From positions 7,564,001 to 7,628,000 of the forward strand of contig NC_016457.1 in NCBI RefSeq assembly GCF_000226115.1: a stretch of DNA of 64,000 nucleotides, read 5' to 3'. The translations under genes and the position numbers were made by a program. Below the pieces are notes generated by a model. The model was not told the origin of the DNA and did no database searches. It saw nothing but the letters and a program-made list of their open reading frames with translations. Within the stretch, counting starts at the first letter, position 1, and each line of letters begins with the position of its first letter. Origin of the DNA: Thermothielavioides terrestris NRRL 8126 (taxonomy: Eukaryota > Ascomycota > Sordariomycetes > Sordariales > Chaetomiaceae). This document shows, one piece after another, positions 12,604 through 24,898 of the stretch.

Positions 12604-13749
12604 ATGTCGTGGCCGAGCGACGGAGACCCGGCGTCGGGCTCCCCGGCGCAGGATGACCAACATCAGCCGATTACCATCGCCTCCCTGGGAACCTTCGACC
12701 CTAATGGCCACCTGGTATCATTCACGCGCGAGAACCAGGAGCAGGCTCTCCGCTTGCTCACCGTCCCTTTCGAGAGCCTCCCGAGGCTACCCGCCTTCGC
12801 GCCCCTCTTCGGCTACACGACCGAGTGGCAAAAGAACCGCGTTGCTCTGACTCTAGCCGAGATGTCGGGCGGCGCGCAACGCGTGGTGATGCCCTTGGAA
12901 GCGGAAGCGATTGCCTTCCACGCCTCCAAGCGGTGCTCCAAAATGACCTGGATCCCCCCAACGACCCTGGCGATCGCCGCCTACTTTACCCAAGCCGGCC
13001 GCACGACATTCCGCTTCCCATTTTATACACCCGGGGCGTCGTTCAGCCCGACATACTTCCCCAGCCGCTCGATGCCGTTTCTCAAAGGCACACCGGCCGC
13101 GCGCGCGTGGCACGTGGTGCGCTTCGGTGCCTACGGCACTTTGTCCTACATCATGGTCCGTGGCTTCATTTACTCGTTTGCACAGTCGAGCTTCGTGGTG
13201 GGCATACTCAAGGACGAACGGCTCCACACGCTCCGCGAAAGCGTCTTCGCCAAGAGGAGAGAACAACTCGAGAAGGGTGGGGTACCGATGGGGGCGTCCC
13301 GGCGGGGAGCAGACAACGAAGCTCAAGGAACTTCTGCGCAGAGGTGGCAGCCGCGAGTAGGACAAGTACAAGCGCAGACGCCACGAGCCGCTCCGCCGCC
13401 ACAGGATGCGCCACAGGGCGATGACTTGTTCCTGTTTGACGACGCCTCCCCTGTTGCGCCGTCTCAGCAACAGCCAAGCCCACGTCCTTCAGGGACTACC
13501 ACATCGGCGTCCAGCGAAGGAAGCGCCTGGGAAAGGATCAGACAGCAAGCCAGGGCGGAAGCGAGCGTGTGGAATCGAGGGGACCAGCAGGACGGCGAGG
13601 CGCCGGGCGGCCGGCGGAGGACGGAGCAGTATACCTATGTGCCGGGCGAGCAAAAGACGGCGACTGCGAGGGAACAGGCACAAAGGGAATTTGACGCCAT
13701 GCTGGAGCGAGAGCGGCGCGGCGAAGGCAACGGGGGCGGGCGTATGTGA
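12604..13749 (+). CDS. conserved fungal membrane protein of unknown function, 381 aa
   Basis: Single exon with an ACCATGT start context at 12604. In-frame codons upstream look like 5' UTR. The N-terminal third contains ASLGTFDPNGHLVSFTRENQ, PLFGYTTEWQKNRVALTLAE and EAEAIAFHASKRCSKMTW. I recall this pattern from uncharacterised proteins of filamentous ascomycetes. There are two hydrophobic stretches, one around TTLAIAAYF and one around YGTLSYIMVRGFIYSFAQSS. They are followed by a charged segment LKDERLHTLRESVFAKRREQ and a long low-complexity Ser/Pro/Gln tail. This looks like a small integral membrane domain with a disordered cytosolic tail. I assign no function. The last 50 codons repeat Arg/Glu-rich patterns. 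The frame is open throughout and no intron is needed. Confidence 0.68.
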   Translation: MSWPSDGDPASGSPAQDDQHQPITIASLGTFDPNGHLVSFTRENQEQALRLLTVPFESLPRLPAFAPLFGYTTEWQKNRVALTLAEMSGGAQRVVMPLEAEAIAFHASKRCSKMTWIPPTTLAIAAYFTQAGRTTFRFPFYTPGASFSPTYFPSRSMPFLKGTPAARAWHVVRFGAYGTLSYIMVRGFIYSFAQSSFVVGILKDERLHTLRESVFAKRREQLEKGGVPMGASRRGADNEAQGTSAQRWQPRVGQVQAQTPRAAPPPQDAPQGDDLFLFDDASPVAPSQQQPSPRPSGTTTSASSEGSAWERIRQQARAEASVWNRGDQQDGEAPGGRRRTEQYTYVPGEQKTATAREQAQREFDAMLERERRGEGNGGGRM

Positions 13750-14240
13750 TTGGCTTGGTTTCCCATGCTGAATGTATGAGTGTATTCCGTAGTTCTTCTT
13801 GTACGGCGAAGCTTAGCAAGACGTCGCAATTGGAAACGGAAATTCGGCCCTCAACTCACCGCATCTTCTGGCCGTGCCAGCAGCCTTCTATTATTCCCTT
13901 GAGATCACAGAGCACACTCCCCCTGTTCTGTGGGCGACAACCAGACCACGTGGGGGAAGTGCGAGCCGACGAATTGCGTCGACCCTTCTGGGCGGGGCGC
14001 GCAAGCGTGTTACAGATACAGAACGGCGATTGGGCCTGGCGCACCGGCACAGCCGGCTTCGCCTACTGCGGTACACTAGGAGGGCGGTTGTACATATGTG
14101 GATCTGCCAGCCGCCGGACTTTTGACGGGAACACGGGGAACAGGACCGCAGATCAGGGCCAAGCGCCGTGCCATGGCCCGGTCAAGTCGTCCTGCAACTC
14201 TCACGTCCCCAATTGCGTCCTCCCGGGACCATCAACCACC
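13750..14240. other. spacer and 5' UTR, no gene seen
   Basis: Spacer between two genes on the same strand. The frame of the next gene is open upstream to 13746, but that segment has no family character and is probably 5' UTR or promoter. Confidence 0.4.
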
Positions 14241-15266
14241 ATGCCGGCCACCACAACGGGCTTGACGACGGCGTCGTCGTCCTCGTCGTCGACGCCGGCG
14301 GCCATCACCTCGTTCCCGCGCGTGCCGCTGACCACCACCTTCACGCCGACCGGCAGCGACTGCGACGGCATCTACCTCCCGCGGAACACGCCCGTCTACA
14401 TGATCGGCGACCGGCTGTCCTGCCTGCCGCCGGCCTTCTCCACCTCGGACCCGGCCTTCTACTACTCGCCGGGCATCGCCTGCCCCAGCGGCTACTGGAC
14501 GGCCTGCCACGACACGACGGGCGCCGCGTCCATCACCACCGTCACCTGCTGCCCCACCTACGGCGACATCTCGCTGTCGTGCGTGCCCAACCCGCTCGAC
14601 CTGGCCGGCGTGTGGAAGACGCTCTACTGCACCTGGATCGCCCCCGTCTCCGCCACCCCGATCACCGTCACCCTCTCCGGCGACGGCCGCACCTCCACCG
14701 TCACCACGCTCGTCTCCTCCCCGGGCGGCGTCAACGCCTTCGGCGTGCGCATGGTCCACCAGTCCTCCGACCTCGTGACCTCCTCCTCGTCGTCGTCGTC
14801 GTCCTCCTCCATCACCAACTCCGCCCCACCCGCCACCTCCTCCCCGAACGCCAACAACCCCACCGATGCAACCTCCGACTCGGGCCTCTCCACCGGCGCA
14901 AAAGCCGCCATAGGCGTGGTCATCCCGCTGGCCGTGCTCGCCGCGCTGTTCGCCGCGCTCATACTGTACCGGCGGCGGCGGCGCCAACAACAACAGGAAC
15001 AACAACAGAAACAAGAAAACCTGTTCCCGCCGCAGCAGGGGGGCTACAGCGACTATGCCGCCGCCGCCACCGCGGCGGGGGTTGGTGCTGGCGGTGGTGG
15101 TGGTGCTGCTTACGCGCTAGCCGACCGGGCAAAGCCCGGGTACTACGCGGCGCGGTCGCCGCAGGAGATGGAGGGGTCGGAGTGGGAGCGGCCGGTGGAG
15201 ATGCCCAGCTCGATTACCGCGGCGGAGCTGCCTGGCGAGGGGGTCGGCGGGTGGGTGAGGAGGTGA
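14241..15266 (+). CDS. single-pass membrane protein with Ser/Thr-rich ectodomain, 341 aa
   Basis: Single exon starting at MPATTTGLTT. A Ser/Thr-rich start is followed by a Cys-rich region with CDGIYLPRNTPVYMIGDRLSC, then ACPSGYWTACHDTTGAAS and VTCCPTYGDISLSCVP, a pattern common in fungal surface proteins. A Ser-only run precedes one clear transmembrane helix, IGVVIPLAVLAALFAALILY. That helix is followed at once by a basic stop-transfer cluster (RRRRR) and a Gln-rich, then Gly/Ala-rich cytosolic tail. The layout resembles stress-sensor-like or LPXTG-like annotated fungal proteins, with the Cys-rich domain outside. No classical signal peptide is visible at this start, so topology would depend on the helix as a signal anchor or on an upstream exon. 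The function is unknown. Confidence 0.72.
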   Translation: MPATTTGLTTASSSSSSTPAAITSFPRVPLTTTFTPTGSDCDGIYLPRNTPVYMIGDRLSCLPPAFSTSDPAFYYSPGIACPSGYWTACHDTTGAASITTVTCCPTYGDISLSCVPNPLDLAGVWKTLYCTWIAPVSATPITVTLSGDGRTSTVTTLVSSPGGVNAFGVRMVHQSSDLVTSSSSSSSSSSITNSAPPATSSPNANNPTDATSDSGLSTGAKAAIGVVIPLAVLAALFAALILYRRRRRQQQQEQQQKQENLFPPQQGGYSDYAAAATAAGVGAGGGGGAAYALADRAKPGYYAARSPQEMEGSEWERPVEMPSSITAAELPGEGVGGWVRR

Positions 15267-15879
15267 TGCCCGGGGAAGGGGGCCAAGGGATGGGAGTGGG
15301 GGGAGTTAATTTTGGGTTTGTATATATGTGAAAGGGGATATTTGGAAAGCGAGGTGCATCAGGGTGGTGTTGGAGATGGTTGCGTTCAAGCCTGCTGGGG
15401 AGATACCTTGGATGTCGTGGGTTTGGGGTGGCTTTGTCGAATTCGAGTTTCTCTGTCGCTTGGAGGGTTTCAACCCGAATGCATGATATAGGCGCATCAG
15501 GCAGTGTTTTGTGGACTGGTTTTGTTCGGACTGTTCGCGTGCCGTTCGGGCTAGGTAGTTATCCAGCATGGCGTGGTCCAACGGTGCGTGGCGTTGCGGC
15601 GGCCCGCAAGCCGTTGGCTGCTCTGGGATCATCCAGTCAAGAAGTCCTTATTGCTGATACCAATCCTGCGCTGGCGCTCGAGCAAAGACTTGGGATAAGG
15701 GGATCATGGCTGAGAATAGTAAGGCGAAATTTCGTAAGCACCTGCGCTGGTCCTGATCGCAGACCGCCACCCGCAGCTGCCTCTTCACCCATTCCCCATC
15801 CACAAATCCCTCCATCACCACCTCCATCTATCTCCCCAAACCCAACACAAACCCATTCCTGTCCCTTCCCCATGACAGC
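15267..15879. other. convergent spacer, no gene seen
   Basis: Region between the 3' ends of the membrane protein and the sirtuin gene. No recognisable gene. Confidence 0.45.
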
Positions 15880-17204
15880 TTACCCTGACGACTCCCCACC
15901 CCCCTCCCCAACCACCCCCTCCAAATCCCCAATCACAGGCGCCAACAACTTCGGCAACAGCACAGCCGCGTCCCCCTCGAACGCGAAATCCTCCTCGCGC
16001 ATCCCCCGCAGCACGCCGGGCCCGATCTCCAGGTTGACCGTGACGACGCTGGTGCGGCCGCCGGGGGCGCGCGCGGCCTCGGCGAACCCGGCGGCCGGGT
16101 ACACGACGGAGCTGGTGCCGATGACGAGCACGACGTCGACGGCGTCGCGGGCGATCCAGGCGTTGACGGCGTCCAGCATGGGCCGCGACAGCGGCTCGCC
16201 GAACCAGACCACGCCCGGGCGCTGCAGGCCGGTGCGGCACTGCGGGCAGTGCGGGAGGTCGGATGGCGGGAGCGGAGGGAGAGGGTTGTTTGGGTCTAGG
16301 AGCGGGTCTGGAATCTCCTCCGGACGGTGGTTAGGTGGTGGTGGTGGTGTTGTTAGAGAGGTAAGTGCGTGAGTGAGGGAGTGGGTGAGTGAGTGGGGGG
16401 ATACGTAGGAAGTAGGTGCAAACAGGGGGTTGAGAGGAGATAAAGAGAAAATATAGAGAGGGGAGATGGGAAGCAAGGGACACATACGGATCTGGTCAGG
16501 CGACGCCGGGGCGTCCTCTGCGGCGGCGGCGAGGGCCGGGCAGAACGGGTCGTCAAAGTTGGCCGGGTCGGTCCAGGAGCACGACGGCGAGTCGCACTTG
16601 ATGGTGAAGAGCGAGCCGTGGAGGAGGTGGAGCTGCTCCGGCGGGTGGCCGGCGCGCGAATGCAGGTCTGAGGAGGTGTCGTTAGGTAATTCCCCCGGGG
16701 AGCTCGCGTATATACTGATAGCTGGAGGAGGCGGGCAACGCACTGTCGACGTTCTGCGTCAGGCAGAGGAAGTCGGGGTTCTTCCGCGCCAGGGCGGCCA
16801 GGGCGTAGTGGCCAGGGTTGGGCTTGGCTTGTAGGGCCATGTGCCGTCGCTGATGTGTGTGTATGTCGACAATCTCATCGTCAGCCGTGCCGTGCCACTT
16901 TGTCTCTCCCCTCGTATGCTGCCCGCCGTGTCCATTCGTCCTGCTATCAACTACCAAGTATACACAGTTGGGATGTACCCACATAAGCATAAAACATCCA
17001 CACCAGCCCCGGATCGGCCTCGAAGGCCTCGGGCGTGGCCAGCTCGGTGGCGTCGTAGTTCCGCCACAGGCCGCCGGCGCCGCGGAAGGTGGGCAGGCCC
17101 GACGCCGCCGAGAGCCCGGCCCCGCACACGGCCAGGATCCGCCTGCTGCGGGCGAGCTTCGCGTGGAACGCGGCGATGCTGTTGTAGTCGGCGCTCGGCG
17201 CCAT
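15880..17204 (-). CDS. NAD-dependent deacylase, SIRT5-type sirtuin
   Basis: Four exons, 17204-16983, 16849-16744, 16667-16488 and 16307-15880, give 311 aa. All introns are GT-AG (133, 76, 180 and none after). NAD-binding signatures are [16 protein letters not shown] (27-42) and QNVDN (106-110). The catalytic base is His126 in LHLLHGSLF. Two zinc Cys pairs are CDSPSC and CPQC, and the late [12 protein letters not shown] and VNLE motifs are present. Tyr72 and Arg75 in FYAYRR match the Tyr-x-x-Arg pair that lets class III sirtuins such as human SIRT5 accept succinyl, malonyl or glutaryl lysine, so a deacylase rather than a deacetylase activity is inferred. The intron between Tyr74 and Arg75 splits that motif. 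An in-frame ATG at 17288 would add 28 residues rich in Arg and hydrophobics, resembling a mitochondrial presequence. Confidence 0.9.
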
Positions 17205-17848
17205 GGCTTTTGGGTCGCGGGGTGGACGGGAGAAGAATGTCCGGACGGAGCGGGCGACGGCGAGAGCGAGAGCCTTGTCCCTCCTCATTGGGCCGGCCCT
17301 GCTTCCGCAGCTTGATCCAACCACCCAACAGCCCCGCCGCCCACCCGTGAGGTTGGCACGGGAGGGGAACTTCAACGTGAATTACGGAGTACTGTGACTC
17401 GGCGTGGATATGGGACGGTGGAACACAGTGAGATAGGCAAGCTAATTTAATATGTTGTCATTCTTGATGGTTCTGTGAGTGGGGGTGTTGGTGAGCGATC
17501 CTGAACACGGGCACTTCTCGGAATGTGCACTTGAGTTCTGGCTCTCCCACCAATTCTGAGTGATGCAAGCCCCACAATTATTGGGATATAATACGGCTGT
17601 GTTGCCAGGACACACAAGAGAGCAGCATCTCTGGCCATCATCCTTACGCATTGTTGTGCTGTTCTGTCGTGGCGAGGAATGTTCAATTTAGAGACGGCTC
17701 GGAATGAATTCACGGGCTCCGAGAGAGAGCAGTTCCCGGTCCAGGCAGGAGTAGCTAGCCATGGTCAGAGGGATCCTTCAGGCAACCAACTGGCAACGGT
17801 GCATCATTCAAAGCATCACAAGAAGCGACAACCCCGATGGGCATTTAC
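17205..17848. other. spacer, no complete gene; possible last kinase exon
   Basis: No independent gene was seen. The last exon of the broken kinase gene may lie here: after the donor at 17848 (minus strand) a short acceptor-plus-stop exon is possible near 17755-17785, but this is weak. Confidence 0.3.
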
Positions 17849-18115
17849 CTTGAGGTCCTTGACAACCGATTCAAATCCATCGTATTGGCCCAACCAGCAC
17901 TTTTGGATGATGGCCCCCATTCCCCCTAATGAGGCTGTATCGGCGAACTCGCCTCGCTTGTAGCGGGCTTCGATCTCGCTGTCGGAGAGCCCTTTGTAAG
18001 GAGCGGTGCCGGTCAGGATTTCGTAGACAACGGATCCGAAGGCAAAGATGTCCCCCTGAGCGGACAACGTCGGACCGGGATATTCATGACTAGCTGCAAC
18101 GGTGACTAAGAGTTC
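17849..18115 (-). pseudogene. 3' part of protein-kinase-like gene, split by retrotransposon
   Basis: This is the C-lobe half of the gene whose 5' half lies at 25103-25567. On the minus strand it reads VTVAASHEYPGP, then LSAQGDIFAFGSVVYEILTG, TAPYKGLSDSEIEARYKRGE and AIIQKCWLGQYDGF, ending at a GTAAAT donor at 17848. The content matches helices F to H of fungal protein-kinase-like proteins (D-x-F-x-F-G and the YEILTGTAPY block). The base composition is normal and shows no transition mutations, although the retrotransposon begins directly next to it. Removing the element and one target-site copy restores an uninterrupted reading frame, so the gene was intact until the insertion. Confidence 0.85.
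18111..18115. repeat. target-site duplication, left copy (AGTTC)
   Basis: The 5-bp AGTTC immediately left of the LTR is identical to 25098-25102 immediately right of the element. Five bp is the usual length for LTR retrotransposon integration. Confidence 0.92.
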
Positions 18116-18314
18116 TGTCACGTCAGGGGTAAGGGGCCCAGAGCTTGGCAGAGCGCACTGGCCATGGTTTCCCCACTCCTGGATATATATATACCACGCT
18201 CTGTTCAGTCCTTAGCTTTCCTTTGTACTAGAACAATGTACTCTCTTTATATTCCGATGCTCTACTACAATCCTATCGTTGTATCTATACCTTATAGCTC
18301 GCTATAGTATATTA
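18116..18314 (+). repeat. 5' LTR (199 bp)
   Basis: Begins TGTCACG. The end aligns with the right LTR end (TATATTA against CGTGTCA, consistent with C-to-T and G-to-A changes). It differs from the right LTR at 23 sites, all transitions. In the first 66 bp this copy has the C/G allele at all 7 sites; from base 122 on it has the T/A allele at all 16. Confidence 0.9.
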
Positions 18315-21300
18315 GTTATAAGCCTAGACGCTCTATAATTGTATATAGTAAGTAACCTATAGTAAGCTCTCTCTCTCTCTCTCTTTTTCTTATGTTCTAT
18401 ATCTCAATATAATGACTACCGAGAGCAATTTAACCGTTACCCTCTAGTCCTATATAGATTAGACCAAGTGGTTTATAGAGCTTAAGATCTTAGCCCTAAG
18501 TAATAGTATCTAGGATAAATATAATCTAGATGCTTTTAATAAGCCTTAGGATAAACGACTAAAAGTTCCTATAGAGGAAAATATAATTAAAGAGCTTTGT
18601 AAAAAGTATGCTAAGGCATTAGATATTCCTCTAAAGCAAGTTTAGGCTCCTATTAAATAAGAGGTTGCTACTAAGCTTAAAGCTATATATAAGGACTACC
18701 TTATAATCTCTACTATTTAAGAGAATAGGGTTAAGTTGTATTTGCTTATTAACTAGTAGATTATATACTCTGTCTACTAGCCTCTATTTAACACTATATA
18801 TATTGCTATCTTGAACATTAGCCTTAGTAGCCTCTAAGCCCTTATTTATAAGCTTTATAAGTAGCTTATACCTATTAATACTCTTATAGAGGATATAGCT
18901 ATTTATTAGTATATAATAGTCCTATAAGAAGCTTATAAAGTAGATATCAATCTATATAAGTAGTACTATTTTTAGAACAAGGTATACCTATATATAAAGA
19001 GCTTTGATATTCTAGAGGTTATTAGACCTAAAGCTTCTAAGCACCTTATTAAGGTAGTTGGCTACTAGATCACCTTGGACTAGGCTCGCTACTAGCTCTC
19101 TAAGATCGAGGCACTTAAAGCTAAGGGGTATCTAATTCCTATTCTCGATAAGCTAGGCGTTCGCCTTAGTATTCGGATCGATAACACCTACTCTAAAGGG
19201 CTTAGATATAATGTATTTACCTCTCTAAGAGTAGCTTAAAGCAATAGTTCCTTAGATAATATAGGCTTTTATAGCTTGAAGCTCTATCTATACCTTTATA
19301 AGGCTAATAGCAAATATAAATAGAAGCTAGTAGAGTACTAGTTTCTCTAGATAGTAATCACTAGGGTAGAGAAGGGCCGTTATAAGCTTTTAGAAGTATA
19401 GATTATTGAAATTAGAGAGTACTTTAACAACCTAAAGTAGTATTCCTTCTAGGAAAGCCTTTAAAAGCGATATAGCTCTAGCTCTATAGAGTAAGGGAAC
19501 TCTAGCTTAGCTTTTCCTAATAAGATCGTCTATACTATTATCGACCTAAGCCTCTTTAGTAAAGGAGCTTACTACCTATTTATATTCTCGACTACTATTA
19601 CTTACTAGCTCTCTTAGAGCACTCTCTTTAACAACTATATTATTCTATATATCGTTAATAATAAGAAGCTCCTAGTTCCTAGTACCTTTATACTATTGGA
19701 AGATAGTAACTATATAGAAGTAGGTACTACTACTTTCTCTATTTTAGGAAGAGGAGAGTATATTATAAAGGGGGTACTAGATAGAGAGTAAAGGAAAAGA
19801 ACTATAGACCTCTATTTAAAGAACATTGCTATAGTAAAGGGCTTTTATACTAATATTATATTAGAAACTACTCTATATATAGCTAATATCTAGTATTTAG
19901 GGCTAGACTACTTTCTATAGTGTAGAACGCTTAAGAAGAGTATAAAGGTTAAGTAGTTAGTTTATAAGTTTAATATAGTTTTCCTTAAATCAAAGAACTT
20001 TTCCTTTTACTTTTATACTCTCTAACCTTTATAGAACTTTATAGGCCTAGTAATAGTAAATATAGTTGTTTATAAGGATAATACGAGGTTATATACATTA
20101 TATATACCTTAAGAGAGAGAAGATACTAAAGAGCTTTAGTATAAGAGATCTAGACATCTAGGTTAGAAAGCTCTTTAGGCATTGGTATAAAGCGCTAAAA
20201 ACATTAAGATCTAGGGAATATCGACGATCAAATATAAGGTATACGCTCTATTGTATATTAAGGAGTATAATACGCTTTATAAAATAGAGTATTATACTCT
20301 ACGCCTATTCTAGTATATCTCCTAGGACCTCTTCTTATTCCCTTCTAGGTTTAATAGATCCTAGTACCTCTTTACAATTAAAGACAAATATAGTGGATAG
20401 ATCTAAGCTTTTACACTCTTTAATAAGGGTTAAACTAAGCTCTTTAATATTGTTAAAGCTTTTAAACGCTAGGTTAAACGGTAATAGAGACTTAATGTCT
20501 ATAAGATCTACTAAGACAACGATATAGGAGTTATTATACTAGAAGATCATCGACTAACGGCTTACTAGCTCTAAGTATATAACGAAGGTATCGACTTAGA
20601 GCTTACACTAATATATACTCTATAGCTAAATAGAGCTTTAGAGTAGGTAGGACAAGTCTTATAGCTTAAAAGTATAAAGATATTTACTACTATAAACCTG
20701 CCTATAAAGCTCTAGCTAAAGGGAGTAAAGGTAGTAGCCTTCTTATATTCTATTTCGCCTAGCTATACTTATAGTCTTTAAAGCTTTAATAAAGTGCTCT
20801 ACTCCTAGTTTAAGAACTACTTTCGTTAATAGAAGCTAACCTTCTACTAAACGTTAATAGCGAATCTATACCTTAACTAGTCTAAGATCTTTATATATAG
20901 CTATAGAGTATACCCCTTAGATAAAGAATATAAAGCAAGGTATTAGAAAAAAGAATTTAAAGTATAGCTATATAGATAAATCAGGTATCTAGTTAGGTAT
21001 AGAGTATCCAATATTTACTATATCTAAGTACTTAAGCTCGATAAGGTCATTGTAATAAAGAATATAACGTTCAACGAAAGGACCTTTTACTATCTAGGTA
21101 AGGAAGAGCTTCTAGCTTAAGAAGTAGCTATTGTTAAGGAGGTAGTAGAGCACCTAGATAAGGGGGTTAAAAAGACCTAGGACGCTAGGTCGATTCTTTA
21201 AGTACTTTATAAACTTAAGTATAGAAGACCAACATTTAAGTCTATTACTATTATAGTTCCTAAATATAAAAGTATACTACTAGGTTAAGACTTAGGGGTA

Positions 21301-24300
21301 AAGGAAACGTATATATAGGGTAGACTCTTAACCTTTAAAATATTATTAGAATTATAGGCTTAGCTATAGAAAGAGCTTATAGATAGAGGTAATAATGGAA
21401 ATAGGGGTCTAGTCGATAATTCTAATGCTCTTTTAGAGACTAGTAGAGTACCTAGGGATCTTAGGCTAGCTATAGCTATCCTATAAAGCACTGCCCTTAA
21501 AAGCGAATATAGGGCTTCTCTACCTATAGAGCCCTTAGCTCTATAAAGCAAGTACAAGGAGGTATCTTTGCCTATAGAGCCTATAGCTCTATAAAGTAAA
21601 GAAAAGGATATATTCTATAATACGATAGAATATATAGTAGAGTAAGATACTTAGTCTATAGGGCTTAAAGCTCTATAAATATAACCTTTGACTAATAAGC
21701 TAGGAATAAGTATATTAAAACTACAATATAAGCCTAGGGAGTATCTTATACCTATAAGGAGGAGTATATAGATTTAGAAGCCTTCTATAAAAGTATATAA
21801 AAATATAGCTTTAAATATAGCTTTAGAGTATATATACATTTTCTTTATTAGATCGTTGGAAATATAGAAGAACCTAGGGCTAAGGTTCTAGACTAATTAC
21901 CTAGATCCTACTCTCTAAGAACACTACAATGGTAATAAGACGCTCTTCTTTACGTCTTAGAAGGGTATTAAAATGCTTTTCCCAAAGTCGTTTTAGACCC
22001 TATATATAGTATTTACTACTACCGTTAGCTAGATACCAATGATATACTATAACACTGAGCTCCCCCCTCTTCTAAAGAGCTAGAGAGACTTAGAGAACTA
22101 CCTATATAGGAAAGAGTTTAAGGTAGCTATATATAAGAAGATCTATAATCTTATAAGCAAGGGAATATAGTAAGAGATTAAGCGAGAATATATAAAAATA
22201 AGGCCTCTACCTTTGAAATAGGTGTTCAACTATAAGCTTAACAAAGATAGTAACTTTAAAAAGTATAAGGTATATATCTATATATAAGGCGATCTATAAG
22301 ATACTACTAATATTACGAATATATATATAGCTACCTTCGCTATACGCTCTTTTTATACCGTTATAGCGCTTATAGTGTACTTCGACCTTGAGGTAAAGCA
22401 GTTCGATATTAAATAGGTGTTCCTAAACTTAAAGAGGCTAGATATAGAGTAGGTGACTTATAAGCTTCTAAAGGGATTTAAGAAACTAAAGATCTATATA
22501 GAACTCCTAAAGGCTCTCTATAGGCTAAAGGACTTACTACTCCTATAGTACAATAAGTTCTATAGTACTTTTAAAGAGCTTAGTATATAGCCCTCTATAG
22601 AAGAACCTTACTTATTCCTCGACTTTAAGAAGAAGATAATCCTTATCTTCTATATTAACAACTTCTTAGTAGTTTACTATTGAGATAACGCTATAGCTAT
22701 AGAATATATTATAAAGGGTATTAAAGTAAAATATAAAGTATATAAATAAGATAATATTAAATACTTCCTTAGGATTAGAGTTATCTATAACTATAGAGTA
22801 TATAAAATCTAGCTTATATATAACTAGTATATTAAAAAGATTATAAAGAAGTATAGTCTCTCTAATATTATAAACGCTTTAGCTATTCCTCTCCTTATAG
22901 AGGAGCTTTGTAAGTTTAAAGGAGAGGCGACCCCTAAGTAGATCAAACTGTACTAAGAGCTTATAGGCTTAATCTTCTATTCTATAGTTATAATCTAGCT
23001 TAACGTTATATTCGTAGCTATAAAGCTCTTTTAGTTCCTAATAAATCTAGGACTAGAGTATATTAAAGTGGCGAAACAAGTTATCTAGTACCTATATATT
23101 ATATACTTCCTTAGTATATAGTATAGGGGTAGAGTCGTTTACTAGGTACTCTAGATTACGTCTAATGTATTATATACTAACGATCTAGATATATAACACT
23201 TTTTATAAGGCTATATTATAATGCTCTTTAGTAGATTAATCTCCTAGAAGGCTATATAGTAAGATACTATTACTATATCTTCTACTAAAGTAGAGTTGAA
23301 AGCTTTATCGATTACTATAGCTAAGACAATTACTCTAAAACGCTTGTTTAGAGACCTTGTATTTAAGACTAGAAAGCTTTAGAAGATCTTCTATAACAAT
23401 TAGTAGACGATTCGCCTTATAGTAGGAGAGTATATAAAGGTTAATACTCGTCTATACTATATAGATATTTATAATATATAGCTTTGTTAAAAGTATTAGA
23501 ATAAGTAGTTCGATATATTCTACCTTCCTATAATATAGATGCCTATAGACGGTTTAACGAAGTAGCTTTTAAGGCAGAAGTTTAAGTACTTCTATACTCT
23601 ATTAAATCTTTAAGATATATATTAGGTAAGAAAAGAGTAGGGGAGTCAACTATCTTCTTTATAAGGACTATCTACTACTATTGTTCTATACTCTAGCCTT
23701 ATATATTCTAATAATTGATAAACTTTGTTATCGCTACCTTTCTTTAAAGCTAAAGGATCTTCGTCTATATCTCTAACTACTCTACTAGCTCTATTGTCTA
23801 TACAACAATCTACTCTAGCTCCTAATTATCAACTAGTTTATCGCTCTCCACTTACTTAAAGAGCACCTCCTACATCTTACTTTCTATCAATGCTATAGGT
23901 ATAAAACTAAGGGGGTTATCTAAGGCTCTACCCTAGACGATTATAGGAACTTTCTACGCCTACTCCTATATCTATATCTACTACTAAGGCTATTGCTCCT
24001 CTAGCTTTACTATCTCTATATCCTACTGCTCTCCCTCTCCCTCGACCTTCTAAGGATTGTTTAAGAGCGTATAAAGTGTAGAGCGAATCTTCTTTATAGC
24101 CTATTTAGCTATTAGATAGAGGGTATAGAATAGTAGATAATTAGGACTTACCTTCTAGTCGAGGTTGTTAATAGCTATAGTTAGAGCCTATACCTTCTCT
24201 ATAGCAATAGGTAGAATCGGCTTATAGCTATAGTTAAAGCACTTATAATGCTAGCAATATATATTATAGCTATTATAGTTATAGTAGGTTCTATTATAGA

Positions 24301-24898
24301 AGCCTATAAAAGTAGTGTATATATAACCTAGGTATAAGATCTTATACTCTATAGTTATTTATAGGGTATAATTAGGAGATATATTAGGGCAATATAGTAG
24401 TAGGCTAGAAGAAAGAGTATATAACTTATTCAACTAGAGGACTATAGCACTAATTAGAAGAAGGTATAGCAAGCTTTTTAGAAGTGGTATATAGGGTAGT
24501 AGGCTCTACTACAAGCTCTTCAACGCTATTACCCTCCTCTAAAGGAGTAGGCGAAAATATAGGCGATTTATCTAAGAAGATATCGAAGTATAGAGGTATA
24601 GTAGTCTTATACGCTCTAGGGAGCTAAGAATAGTAATAGTAGTAGTAGCTATTATATATAAATAAAAAGATATATATAGAAAGAAAGAAGCTTAAGCTCC
24701 TATAGGCAGGAATTTATACCTCCCCCTAGATCTAAACGCTCTAATTAGTTAGGACTACGCTTTAGAATTTCTTATAGCCTTATACAACCTACTCCTATAT
24801 ATCCTACTATTTACAAGGATTTCCTATATTCTAGTTTTTTTATAGTATAGTTGTTCAACTATATATACTTAGGCGCTCTATTAAACAACTAGGGGGTA

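Noticed and set aside
21360..21557. 65-codon open frame inside the copia element
   Set aside because: Minus-strand chance frame in AT-rich mutated DNA; it does not match any retroelement domain.
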